Positions 1-13,168 of a stretch of 64,000 bases of DNA are shown in pieces. The notes beneath the pieces were generated by a model. The model saw nothing but the letters and a program-made list of their open reading frames with translations, had not been told where the DNA came from and did not search any database. This stretch comes from Sphagnum compactum. Lineage: Eukaryota; Bryophyta; Sphagnopsida; Sphagnales. The first letter of the stretch is position 1. Each line of letters opens with the position of its first letter. Where the stretch lies: the NCBI GenBank assembly GCA_965153455.1, contig OZ234493.1, forward strand, positions 7,802,213 to 7,866,212, given 5' to 3'. Both the position numbers and the translations under genes were made by a program.

Positions 1-135
1 GAGTGGACAACAACTTCTTAGTACTCATGAAGATGACAGAACCTATGCTCTGCCATGAATATCACATGGTCCTAACAAGAGCAAGTAGACCATCACAACA
101 ATTGTCTCAAGTTGGTGTGAGGCCTTAATGTGTAC

Positions 136-1554
136 CTTAGCAGCTTCGGACTGTACAGCTTCCTGACAAGACTTGGCAAGACGCAGGAGGTGTGTAATAC
201 CACCTGCATGCAGAACTGCTTCTGCCCTTGCTGGATCAACACTCTCAGTCTCATCATCAATCACTACAAATGTGGCCAGTGCAGTTGCTGCCCGCTCTTG
301 TACCTCCTCCTGCTGGCTTTGCAACAGGTTGAGCATCAGTGCTGTACCTCGATTTAGCCAGAAGACATCCAGACCCGAATTACTCTCTGCAGTCTTAACC
401 AGGGCATGTGAAAGTACACATTCTGTCCAATCTGTGAGCTCCAAATGGCAGTCCTTGCAGACCAAAGAATCTGTGAGTTTCTTGCATTTCGGACTCCTCC
501 CTGCATTGATGGAACTCAAAGAGGCAGGTTCCTTCTTAAAGTCTGTACATTGTGTGACCAAGACACTGGGATTAAGAAATGACTCAACTGCATCGTGTCC
601 ATGTTCCAGGTGAGAGCAATTGACGGCACAGAACACTTTCAGTTTGGGTGCTGCCATGAGTTCTGCTGCAGTAACTGCAGTAATGTCAGTTCGTGAGACA
701 TCAAGGCCAGTGAGATGAGGCAACTTAGGCCACATTTCTGCTGCCAAGCTCCAAGAGATGACCCTGGAGCCTGCAACAGAGAGAAACCTCAGGCTAGTTG
801 CAGCAGCCAAAGCCACCTCATCCACATTAGTGCAATCGAAGAATGCTAAATCCATAAGATCTGGACAATGCTTTGCCAGGGCTCCGATGGTGGGGGCATC
901 TACATCCCTAATGCCAGAGATCCGCAGGCGCTTCAGCTTTGGACAACATGTAGCTACTACTTTAATTGCATCATTGGTGATTCTTTCACAGTCTACGCCA
1001 AGCTGCAGCTGTAAACTTTCTAGAGCTTCATGTCGAGCGACCATCATGCAGAGGGAAGCGTCAGAAAGATCCCCACAACTATCGCCGCTGAGATCCCGTA
1101 ACCCTCTCGCCTGTAGACCAACAATAGCCGTAGCGGCAGCGCCGCCGCGGAACCTGAGACGTTGAAGCTTTGCACATCTGCTGGAGAGAGCGGCAGTCAT
1201 GTCCGAGTCCAACACATGAGCACGGATGTCCAGAGTGGTCCATAGCGAAGCGGATGCGGCAAGTGTACGCCAACCCCTGCAAACCGAAGCCAAACTTGCT
1301 CTATCCCTATGATTCAAAAGCGTAAACACTTTGAGCAGCGTATCATCAGGCAATCGAGTCCAGTCTGCCTCCTCCTCGTCCGTAGTAGAATGGCTGCTAT
1401 TTCTTCCGATGCCGGAGCTTGATTCTACTCCAAAACAGTTTCGTGAGGAAACAACGATCGCTTTCAACCGCTTCGGGGGAAAGCCGGAAAACCTTTCTTC
1501 ATGCCAATTGACCTCCTCATCTTCCGCAACTTTTCTCCGCCGTTTATGACACAT
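136..1554 (-). CDS. ARABIDILLO: ARABIDILLO protein, first coding exon (partial gene)
   Basis: This exon encodes 473 residues of an ARABIDILLO protein, a plant armadillo-repeat F-box protein known in Arabidopsis and moss to promote root or rhizoid branching; by family it is nuclear and a likely SCF substrate receptor. The start at 1554 is chosen because it gives MCHKRRRKVAEDEE, like the basic N-terminus of known members; an in-frame ATG at 1593 is the alternative. An F-box lies at about residues 64-107 (WTRLPDDTLLKVF, then NHRDRASLASVCRGW). Leucine-rich repeats follow to about residue 330, with the family motifs ARHEALESLQL, CCPKLKRLRISGIRDV and LTGLDVSRTDI. The first armadillo repeat starts near residue 400 (VQERAATALATFVV). 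The exon ends in AVQSEAAK at a clean AAG|GTACAC donor (intron from 135), the position where family members continue with further armadillo repeats. The remaining exons lie beyond the left edge. Confidence 0.93.
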
Positions 1555-2305
1555 ATCATCAGCCACTCCCCCCGCCCACACTTGCCTCATCATGGAGCAA
1601 GAAAGAAATGCGTAGGTATCAACCAAGGCATCGACAACAGGCCCCGTCTCTATGGCAGCAAACAAAACTCTCACCACAACGTTCGGGAAGTAAGAATCAC
1701 ACTTCAAAATCCAAACTCACCACAACACAAATCGTCTACAACGGATTCCTCTCAAACCAAACCACGTTAGCAAAACTCTACACTCCAACAGCGGTGCACA
1801 CGCAAACACAACCGCTCCCTCCATCGCCACCATTCAAGAAAAAGAGAGATTCCTTCCCCACGCCACCAACGACTCACCTACCAAATCAAATGAGCGAAAA
1901 CACGCAAAATACCATCCGGATCCGTCACACACACCAGTTTCTCCAGACTCCAAAATGTGGAGTATCCTCTTCACACCCCAATTTTGTTTTCAGCGAGCGG
2001 CTCCGCCACATCTCCGAGATCACCTCCGTCACGCACAACCCCGATGCCACTCAACAACAAGCGCCATACATGTGCAAACACAAATGGCTTTTTCTAAACC
2101 CTTAAAAAAAAAAAAACAAACAAACAAACAACCAACACACACACACAGCACAAAAGCCGGCAGCACAGAACTTGACAAAGTACAAGATGACAGCCACAAG
2201 CAACGCGAGAGAAGCAAGCCGCGTCAAACACGTCGGTATTGCACCATCGCCGACGGTCGCGCCCTAGCCATCGCTGACGCTCCTCTCTCTCTCTTCTCTC
2301 TCTAG
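1555..2305 (-). promoter_or_regulatory. Probable 5' UTR and promoter of the ARABIDILLO gene
   Basis: This is non-coding sequence upstream of the ARABIDILLO start. It is C/A-rich on the plus strand, with a poly-A run at about 2103-2115, a short CA repeat near 2138-2147 and a CT/TC microsatellite at about 2281-2303, which reads GA on the gene strand. GA/CT repeats are common in plant core promoters and 5' UTRs. No clear TATA box was found. Reading frames here look like chance products of the skewed composition. Confidence 0.4.
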
Positions 2306-5300
2306 CTTTTGGGTTTTCCACACACGGAGAGCTTCAATAGGAACAGCTATTGGAGCGATTTCGGGAGCTTATAGGAACGTGAGAGGGGATGTGGAACGTT
2401 GGGAACTTGTTGATGGGAAAGTTAAGAAAATTCATCCATCTATACACATTCATTCATGCATTCATTTGTGGAAAACATCCATCTATCTATTAATAAAGGG
2501 AGCTATCAAAGGAGGTTGTTTGTTGGCCTTGCTTACCAAGGCAAGGATATTGTGTTTAGATTCATTCTAGAGTACCTATACTAGCTTAAGGGATTTTGGC
2601 CCCTAGGTAATAGCTCTAATTTTATATGAGGATTTTTGAAAGATGATATTTTGGCTTGTGTTGAAACTTGAGATTAGTTCTAGAGTTATAATTATATCTT
2701 GAAGGATTTTGGTTTCTTTTTTTTATAGGGTTTTTTTGAAGATTATATTTTGTCATGGTGAAATATTTGAGTTTTCATAATTTTTCTTTTGCCTTAAAAT
2801 ATGTTTTAACGTAAGTGGCAAGGCCACAATGTGACACACCTCTTGTTTTGTTTATTTGTTTGTTTTGTTTTGTGTTGTTGAAATTTTTGAAATCATGTGT
2901 TGAAATCTACCAAATTGGGAGGTCATTGGTTGTGGTTTTTTGGTGTCATTCTTGAAAGCTTTTGATGAGTAAATGGTGCACCGAGGTGAATATGTAATGT
3001 TTAGACTTGTAATGCATGCGTTATAAAATTTGGAATATTTTCATTGCTAAAAATTTAATGAAATTAAAAATTAAGAATAATTGGTCGTGTGCTCTTGGTA
3101 TCCTTGGAAATATTTCTCAAACTTGAGGTATCGACTATGTTCTTGGTATTGCGGAGAAGAAGCCTTTGATGAGATGAAGGTTATGTATTTTTTTGAGGTC
3201 GAAGACTTTACTCAAATGCAAAATTCCTCAGAGGCTTGTGACAAGCAATGACGACAGGAAAGAATGATTTTTGAAAAAATAAAATAAAAATTGGTAAAAA
3301 ATGAATGGTTTTGATTTGTAGATCATGATGGTTTCTCTAGTGAATGTTTCAAATCCATTGTCATTTCACGTAATGGTTGGAACTGAACGTGGGCCAAATA
3401 CATTTGCCATCCTACTTCATGTCCATCTTTTAAAAGGTGACATTGTTTGTTAGCATTATCACTCTATTTGTTTTTGTTGTGATTAGTTTTTATCTTTCAT
3501 TGTATTGGAACCATTTCCCACTTGCACTTTTGTTCTTTCCTTTGGTGTAACATCTTCACCTTGCATTGGTCAACACATTTCTTCTTCTACAAGTTGTTAC
3601 ATATCGATTGTCATTAATTTTCAGAACAAGCAAGTGGGAATCCAAGCAATCCCCAATTGTGTGCCTTTATTGCAAATTATTGTATATATGAGACAACTTG
3701 GTTTTTTTGTGTAAGGTTGATTGTTTTATAAGAGTTGGACCTTTTTTTTAAAAAATATATCACAAAGATCATATGTATAATGATGATTGTCTAGGGTTTA
3801 GGGTGTGTGTTTTGCAAGTTGAAAATAAATTGGTGTCAATGACACCATTAGCAACAAGGTGCAAGTTAACCCCTTAATATCAAGACAATGTAAATTTATA
3901 TTAAAGCAACTCATATTGGGATTGTTTAATGTTTGGGGGTTCATAATGAATTACATTACAAGTAAGTTAGTTCCTCATTCTTAAATACATTTTGTTTGTA
4001 AGCGTACGGTTATTGTACATTTTTTTGTTATTTTTTCATGTGACACATGTAATAAGCATATAATTTTTTTCAATAGATGTGTAAAAGAAAATTTGAAGGT
4101 TCATCTTTCTTTTCATGTGAAACAAGTAGTAGGTGCACAATTTTTTAATAAATTATGCCCCTAAGCCTTTCATATTTGCAACCTATGTTCTTTAACAACA
4201 TTTGTTGGTTGGTTGTCTTGTGCATTTTGTTTATGATTTGTTAATGTATAGTTGTGTTGGACTCTTGATGTGTGTTTTCTTCAACTATTGTTTGGTTGTT
4301 GTTGTTTGTTGCACCTACTTTTGTCTGACAAATGTTTGAAGAAATTATCCCTGTTACAAAAGTTGTTTGGTTGCACCAACTTGTTTTAATTATTATTTGG
4401 CATGAAGCCGTTTCCAAGTATTTCTTTTTTTACATTTATTTTTGTAAGGTTTTGTTTTTAAGATATTGTTTTCATGTATTTGAGCTTTTCAAACACTTTA
4501 ACTAGGGAGTGCATGTATTGTTGTTGAATTTTTTTAAACATTCAACAAAACCTTGCAAATCATTTTGCTTGTCTAGACTTTACACCAACTCAAATGTTTA
4601 GTGCTTTTGAAAAATAATAAGTTTGACAAAACTTGAGAAAAAATTAAATGTTGAAAATTTTCACATTTTTTATGTCAAAACTCAACTTTTTTATTGTTAT
4701 TGTTGTGACATTATTTCATGTTTTGATTTAGTGGGTAAATATCACCCTACAACATTCCAAATAATCCATATTTTAACATTAAAATTACAAAAAGAATTTA
4801 AAACCCAATGTTAAATGAGGATTATGTGATAATTAATGAATTAAAAAAATCCATATGTAGAAAAACCCAACTAGACAATTCTTTAATATACATGTTTTTA
4901 CGAGAAAAGTAAAATTGAAATTCGTCCGAGAATGATTATGATATGGACTTTTGAAAATATCACCCATTTAAAATTATTTAAAAGTCCATAACTTTTTTTT
5001 ATTAAGGAATTTTTAGCAAATGTTTTGAATCTATGTCCTTTTTGTTATACTATATCATATATTGGATCCCAATAAGATATCCCAAATAAAAATTAGTCAA
5101 AAAAAATGCATGTATGTAAAAACATAGATGTTTGAAGTTATATTATTATATAGTTTATGCATATATGTCACATTTTTTTAATATAAATATTTTTATTCAA
5201 GTTGAAAATCTAAATCTTGTCACAAATTTAGTATATTGTTGATTTTATAGTGTGATAATAACATATAAATGCACAACACTTTGCAAAAAACTGCACAAAA

Positions 5301-5362
5301 AATAAAACACCTTACCTTATAACCACCCTTTACTTGTGTAAAGCATATTGTGTAAATTTTCT

Positions 5363-6570
5363 TAATGTCAATACCCAATTTGTTTGTTGGAGATGTTGTG
5401 GTAATATTTGACTTATGATTCAATGAATATTTGAATATCACTCACAACTTCTATTTGGGCTTTTATTAATGTTTACCATATCCAACCTATAATTAACATT
5501 AGGTGTGGGGTGAAAACACACTATAGGGGGGCCAACTTGGGCAATTTGATGACACGTCCATAAAATATATACCTTCAAAATGTGTTGCATTTAGTTTGAG
5601 TTTCATTTTTGGTGTTTAGGCTTTATATTCTGACTTTCACAAACTTAATGTTATTTAATATTATTTGAAAAAAAATAACAATTTATAGGATTAAATTCAA
5701 GGAATAATTGGTACATTTATGGTATATGCAGTATAATATAACATGTTTCTTGTTTTAAATTACCTTAATTTTTGGTTTGAATTATTCAACCAATTTTTGA
5801 AATGGAAATTTAAAAAATGTTTCATTTCACATTTCTTGTCATTTTCCATTTGAAAGTGATTATTTGTCAAAATTTTAATGTATCACACATTTATATAGTT
5901 ATTGCATCGTAAAAGACCCATTTGTGATATGATAATTATTAAATTCTTCACATGGCTCACAAACTTATTCCAATAATGGAATCACAATTTTTAATATTTA
6001 TTACAAATTTCATAAAATTTAGAAATCATTTTAATCATTTCTTAAGAATATTTGCATTTTTTAGCACATTGTGATGTACATTTGTTTTGCACAAATATAT
6101 TTTAACATCACATCATATGAAATAAAAAAGTGTAAAGTTTTGGCATTTGACTTTTTTGGATTTTGATTTACCATAATATGCAAAAAATTATGAAGACCTT
6201 TCATAATAACATATGGTTGAAGTTCAAGCATGGTACTTGAAAAACAATACAATGTGATAACAATCTTGGCCCTTTTTAAGTGTGTTTTCACCTTGTGAAG
6301 ATAATTGTGCAATTTTTCACATTCTTGATATCAAACCTTAACAACTTATTTGTATTATTGTGGTATTTGAACATCACCCACACCCATTGTCTGTGCATGT
6401 ATTAATGTTTACCATAAGTAATTTATAGTTGGTACTAGGTGTGAAGCAAGTGTTATAAATTTTCACATTCTTGATGTCAAAACCAACTTCCTTGTGGGTA
6501 TTGTTTGATTTACAGTTTAATAGTTAATTGAATATCACCCACGCTCCTATTTGGGCTTCTATCACTATAA
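5363..6570 (+). repeat. Three degenerate copies of an approximately 110-150 bp module
   Basis: Related stretches occur at about 5363-5510, 6327-6437 and 6460-6570. Each has an ATGTCAA-like start, a TTGTGGTA or TTGTTTGATT segment and a match to GAATATCACCCAC. Two of them continue into CTATTTGGGCTT and two into TATTAATGTTTACCATA. The copies are strongly diverged and share one orientation. No coding content is visible. Confidence 0.5.
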
Positions 6571-7261
6571 CTATCTGGGCTTATAATTTGTATACAATTG
6601 GGATTTAATGCAACTAGAGATTTTGTTTGGTAATATTTATTGATGTTGGTGTTTTTATCACCTATTTAGTTGAGTATTGGTTTTTTACTTGATTCACAAC
6701 TATTAACATGTTTATTTGCTTACAAGTGTGATGACAATTGTTGGTTGGTTGGATTTGAGTTATTACATGTTGGTGTTTTTTGCACATGTGTGTTAAATAA
6801 TGGTTCCTTTGAAGAACCTTGCAAACTTCAAGTTTTGTTTGTTCTTTTCTAATTTTGATGTTGGAATTTTGGATTTGATATTTGGGAGTCGACATATTCA
6901 ACAGATTGAGTTTTTGTTCCTTTAAAGCTTACCCAAGCTCATATATTATTACCTTTTTTCCTTTCTAAAGTTATAGATGTAACTAGCACATACATTTATG
7001 CCCCTACATCCTTTAACCCTATTCAAGTCCTAGTACAATAAATCATAGATTTTTGGAAGGTTCAATTTGATTAAAATCTTCACATTAAGTAAACAAGATC
7101 TCCATTTTGATGAAGAACTTGAAGCATGAAAAACACATGATTCTTTTGAATGGTAATTTTGATCAAGGTGACCTTTTTGACTAGGTGCCAATATGAACAT
7201 CTAATCAAAAGGGGCAAAAAAAAGTCAATCAAAAAGACTAAAGCTTAATCAAATTGGCCAT

Positions 7262-8385
7262 ACTAGTTTGACATTAAGTCAACTTGACCATACCTACAAA
7301 AAAATGCCTACCTTAATCTACCTTTTTATTGCATAGGAAAATAATAGTTGGTAGGTAATAACTATAACTTAATTATGATATAAATATAGTTTGCCTAACC
7401 TAGCCTATATAACTCCTTTGCTAGGCCTATATCTAGGTTAGTTATTTAGTTTAGGCTTAGGCCTCTTAGTTAACATGTTATTTAAACTAGGTAGGTTTGG
7501 CTTTGTATGTATACATGTACATGTAATAGGTAGGTAGTTGCCAATATATTTATTTACATCCAATGTACATATTACCTATCTACACTATAGGAAATCATAA
7601 CTTTTCAAAAGGCCTAGGTCTAGTAGATTAGTTTTGCTAAGCCTATTTGTGAGGCCTACATCACAAACTTGATCCCACAATTTGGTAATGAAAATATTTC
7701 ATCCTACTTATATGTGCATCATTCATGTTTAAACACATGACATCCATGTGCAAAACATACAAACTCATGAAAAATTGTTTTTTGCATGATTTCCATTACC
7801 AAATTGTGTGATGGGAAGTTTGTGATATAACATATGTATTTAGACCTAATGGTTAATTAAGTTAAGCTAGGTAAGTAATTTATATTTAACAAGTATTAAA
7901 TTAGTTAGCTATGTTGGATAGATAAGCTAAACTAAACTAAATAGGTACTTTAGGCTTAGTTAACTAAGTAGGTTAAACTTTTAGCTAGACTATGTTTTAG
8001 GTAGGTAAGTCAGTAAGTAAAAGGTTAATACACTTGGACTTACCTCCAAACTACCTATATATATTACCCACTTCCAACCCATGTATTGCATACCTATTAC
8101 ATACCTACTTACCTACATTTACTTTCATACCCACTTATGCATCAAGATTCATGATAAATATGTCAAATGAATAAATTGATAAAATATATTATCATACAAT
8201 GAAATGGTCCATTGGTTAGTGACTTGGTTTATCTTCATGGAAGTGAGGAGTTCAAACTTTTCATTCTTACATCCTATTCATATGCAGAAGGGGCTTAGTT
8301 TAAGGTAGGCTATGGTGGGTGGGTAGGTAGGTATGTAGGGTACATACCTACCTAACTTTTACCTATTTACCTACCTATCATTTAG
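7262..8385. repeat. TAGG/CCTA-rich low-complexity tract
   Basis: About 1.1 kb is dominated by irregular TAGG, TAGGTAGG and CCTACCTA words mixed with TTAG and AACTAA words. Near its right end TAGGTAGGTATGTA (8324-8337) is followed after GGG by its exact complement (8341-8354), giving a 14-bp hairpin with a 3-nt loop. A cleaner TAGG repeat recurs at 52972-53018. No gene is seen. Confidence 0.6.
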
Positions 8386-11300
8386 TCATATTTTAAGTTG
8401 TGAATTGTCACTTTTTTGTAGGAAAATATTTTGGAAAAGGAATATTTTGCCACAAATTCCATGTTTACTTGAAAAAAAATTCATAAAATAATAATTTTAA
8501 ATTGCCAAAAACTGCAATATATACTTACAATATGAAAGGCCCTTAAGATTTTTTAATTCTATATTTTGAATATTTCCAAATTTGAACAACATAATTTTTA
8601 AAAAAAAAAATGATCATTGTTATTATTAACTAATTATCATAAAAATTTGAAATAAAATTTAATGGGGCAACATTTTTTATTTGCAAAAAGAGTTGTTATT
8701 TGAAATTGATAGACATTTTGGACATACTAACTAAATAAAAACAACAATAAAGAAACACAAATATAATGTAGATGTCAAAAATGATTTGTGCAAAATGGCA
8801 TTTTTGTCAAATTGGACAAAGGGTTAGAAAGACCAAAGGGGAGTGTTTTTTATTAAATTTTCCAATAAAAAAGACTATGATTTCTTGTAATGTCCTAGCC
8901 AAAAAAAAGAATGTGGAATTGAAAGTGGATAAATTATTCCAAGACACATGGACAACCAAATTCCAATGGGTTGAACCTATATTGTGAAAAGATGGCAAGG
9001 TGCACCATGTGACATGTAAGATTTGCACTTAGATTGAACATTAGGAGATATTAGTGATGTTAAAATTGGATAGGATCAAGAAGCATAATAGGAAAAGAAA
9101 GCTTGCATGGGCCTTATTCCATGGTAGATAGTTGGTGAATTCCAACACTTTAGGGCAAAAACACATTAAGGTGTCACAATTTTAGCGAATTAGAATCCTT
9201 TTTCAAAGTATTATCTAATGTAGTTGAAAACTTGTTTAAAATATGAATATTTAGATTATATTGAAAGTAACATTTTTTTCCATTTTAAATTCCAAATCAT
9301 GATGTTATAAGACATATAAAAAATAGCACAAAAGGTATTTTTTAAAATAATTTTCAAAAAATTCTTAGAAGGGCTTTTAAAATAATTACAATTTTTGGGA
9401 TTTAAAAAAGTCCATAATCTAATAAATTAAAATCACATTCCATTCATTCAATGGATATTTAGTTTCTTAAACATAATTCATCTAATATCCCAAAATTTCA
9501 AACACATAAGACTAATACATTATAAGATAAAAATCCATATCCATGAATTTTGTAAGTGTGACAAAAAGTATGGGCAAAATTGAAAAGTCCAATACTTATT
9601 GGCTATCCATGATTTTGATTTGATTTTTATTATGATAGTTTTAGATAAGTGAGTCCCTTTTTTATTATTTCAATGAATTTTATTTTATTTATTTTCATGT
9701 ATCTTAGAAATATAGGAAAAACTGCCATTGTGATGTTTGTATAAGGTCACTCTAGTATGTAAACACCCTTAACACATTGCTAATAATGAAAAAAACTATG
9801 GCACTATAAGGCTTAATTCTACTTTAGAATAAATGATCAATGCAGAGAAGGTTTAAACGATGAAATACATGTAGCTTGTTATTGTTTATCAACTTTTGAA
9901 AAAGGGGAAACCAGTGATTAATTTTGAAAACAAGCAAGGCTTGTTTGAGATTTTGAAGGTTCATAAAACACTGAAAAAACACTAGAGTGAAGTTGTAATC
10001 AATAAACTAATAAGCAAGTGCATTGAAAAAGTTTTATAATTTTCAAACTTATGGTGATTAGAGAAAGATTGGATTTTGAGTAATTTTTGTAGTATTTGTA
10101 AAAACTTGTGTGTTCAATGGCACATGCCACACTATTTAATAGGAGATTGAAAATATAGTTTTGGAAAAATGATTTAAAAATGTTATTGGAAATCACTGGG
10201 AACATTATTGGAATTTTTTTATCAAATGGGTGATGTGGAAAAAATGCAAAAAAGGAAGAAACTATTATTACATGAGGGTAAAAACACAATCAAAGGAGCC
10301 ACCCAAGTGAGTGGACACTCTTTAAAATTGCATTTTTGTATGTTAAAAGATCACAAGGGAAACATAATAGTTTGGATTGTCATAAAAGTTTTTGGAATAT
10401 TTTCCATTTTATGGCAAAGTTTATATGCTCAAAGCTTAACACAAATCAAAAATGTTTTTGCATATTCAAATCATTCAAACCTCCAGAGTGGATAGTTTTT
10501 ATTTTTTTCAAATGTCCTTTTTTTCTACCAAATGTGCACCATTCCTTTTTAAAATTGGAGAGGATTTGAACATTAATGATTAGAAGGGCAAAAGGATTTG
10601 AACTAATAAATTATTTTTTTATTATCAATTTTAGCACATTTGGTTCAAACGTGCTTTTGACCCTGAAAATTATGGATTTTGAAAATGTGGCCTTAGTAAA
10701 AATTGTTCATATTTATGAGATAAAGGGCATGAATACATAACATATATGAAATAAATTGAATTTGTAATCAACATGTATTTATATCTAACATGTAGTGTTA
10801 AATTGGGTTTTCAAAATACAAAATTTTAAGTTATAGACCAACATAAAAATGACACATGTCATGTGTAGTCCTTGGAAAAGGACTTTTACCTTGGTGCCTC
10901 TTATTCCTTTGACAATGTTTTCACCCACAAATGAAATCCAATGCTATCAAATTCATGTGTTATTAGGGAAAACATTTGCCAAAATTTCACCTAAAAGATA
11001 CAATTTTGACTTGTACAAAGGAATTTTATGAAAAAAAATGACCCATGTTCATTTAAAATTTCTTGTAAAAGGGTTCAATATAAACAAGTAGCCACTTGTT
11101 TATATTTGATTTTGGAAGAAGTTGATAGTCAAATTATTATTGATTTTTATCATTTAATTATCATATCTTTTGCATAAAACATTATTCCTTCCACATCTGT
11201 ACAATTAATCAATGAATTATTTTTTAAAAATAAAATTGAATTGTTGTTTAGTTTTGGTTTTAGTTGGTTTCTTATACTTGGTGAAACCATAAAGAGATTT

Positions 11301-12997
11301 CAAGCTTTATTTTTTTAATTTCTTAGCTTTTAATTTAAAGTTTGGCTCAAAAGAGTTTAATTCAAAAGGCGAAAATATCCTTGGGTGGTACCATTAAAAA
11401 CCACCTTGCCAAAATGATGAGAAAGTTGGATTCAATTTTAAAAATAAAATTCCATCTACTTATACATTGGTTTATTTGATTGGACTAAGTGAGCTATGTT
11501 TTCCCCACCTATGCACACATTCATGAAAAAAATGAACACCCAAAAACATATAATATGCATTAGCATTTTGATTCTTGACCCATTCCTAACCCCACTCCTG
11601 ACTCCTTTTTTTTAAGTGTCCTTCCACTTACACATTATATATTTTTTCTTGTTTATTTAATACATGCACAAGAAAATGATCCAAACTAGTCATTAAAATA
11701 ACAAAAGGTGAAAATAGTTATCATTTGTGTTCTTGACATCAATGGCCTTTTAGGACTTCATGATCTCGATTTCAAAAATTCATAACTAAATGAAAATTAA
11801 TTCAATCAATTATCTATAAAAGACATCATGTAGGTGGCATTTAAAATATTCTAAAAATTAGCATCGAAGAATAATTCTCAAAAAATAGATTCCTTTTGTG
11901 TTCTTGATCAAAACATCCCTTGTGTTACATTCTTAAAACTTTTTCCAAGTATGCATTCATTTTCCACATTAAAACACATTTTTAAAAAAAAATTACAGTT
12001 TTGAATCCTACGGGCCTTTTGATAAATAATTTGGAATGAAAAGTTTTTTTTGTTGAATCCTTTGTTGTTCTAAAGTTGGATGGGTCTAAAAAATTTAAGG
12101 TGTGATGTTCTTAGTGCGTCCACCCAAAGATAAGTTTGCCCTTCAATTCATTTTGGTTTTAAATTATAGTAGAGGTTTTAATTTTAGTTGTAAAAATCAA
12201 ATCACCTTTTTCAAAACCAAGTATTTGAATTACATAATTAATTTTAATAACCTTGAAAATAAATTGATTACCCTTTTACATATTATTTGAAGACTAAATT
12301 AATGTTTAAAATTGTTAAATGGATTAAGATTGGTCGTAAATGTAAAATAGTTTTAGCTTAATTGTTTTTACCAATTCACCAAATTTTGACATTTTTCAAT
12401 GACGACATTAAAGTTATTCTTTGAATAACTTTCCTTTGGGCTAAGTTCCTTTCACCCTATCCAAACCATTTTCATCTTTAAATGTTGGTTGTTTATAAAG
12501 TGAGTAAATTTAATTGAAATTGGTCTCTAAATTGAATTTATGAAATCTAAACATGTGTTGCACATGATTTGAAACACTTGTTAAATATTTATAGTAGTTG
12601 TGACCATGGCAATGAAGGCAAATAATTAAAAATTCATGTTGAAATTCATTTTATCACCTACAAATTTTGGAGGAAGGGTTTCAAATCACATTTAATACCA
12701 ATGTACCTTTTTAGTGTTAGGTTTTGACATCATTTTGAAGTCAACCCCTTTTTATGGGAAGATTTTTAATTTAACGTTAATTTGATCCCCTTTCTTTTGT
12801 GGATAATTGTATTATTAGTAATGTTCACAACTTACGAATACATATTATAATGTGATCAACTTGTTCCAAACTCAAATCATCATACGAACAATTTAGCCAA
12901 TTTGGAAAATAATAACCATGTTGTCATTGGGTGTGCATACAGATACCAACTTAAACAAGATGAAAATTTGAAACACCCATCAATGGTTCAAACAAAA

Positions 12998-13168
12998 TAA
13001 CACAAGCCACACTTACTTACTTTTTGATTACTTTTGTGACTATTTTTTGGGAAATATTCCCAGAATATTTTTGGATTATTCTTGGAAAAGTTTTCAAAAA
13101 ATCTTTTAATTTTTTTTTCCATAATATTTTATCAAGGTTTATGTTAAAAGTTTTGCAAAAAATGTCAT
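12998..13168 (+). repeat. Dispersed repeat, inverted relative to 62527-62703
   Basis: This stretch matches the reverse complement of 62527-62703. Shared words in the same order include ACTTTTTGA, TTTTGTGACT, AAAAGTTTTCAAAAAA and AAGGTTTATGTTAAAA. Divergence is considerable and no terminal structure is obvious. Confidence 0.55.

Noticed and set aside
1608-2105. Plus-strand 165-codon frame, rich in Thr, Pro and Gln
   Set aside because: It lies in the C/A-rich 5' flank opposite the ARABIDILLO gene, and its composition mirrors that bias.
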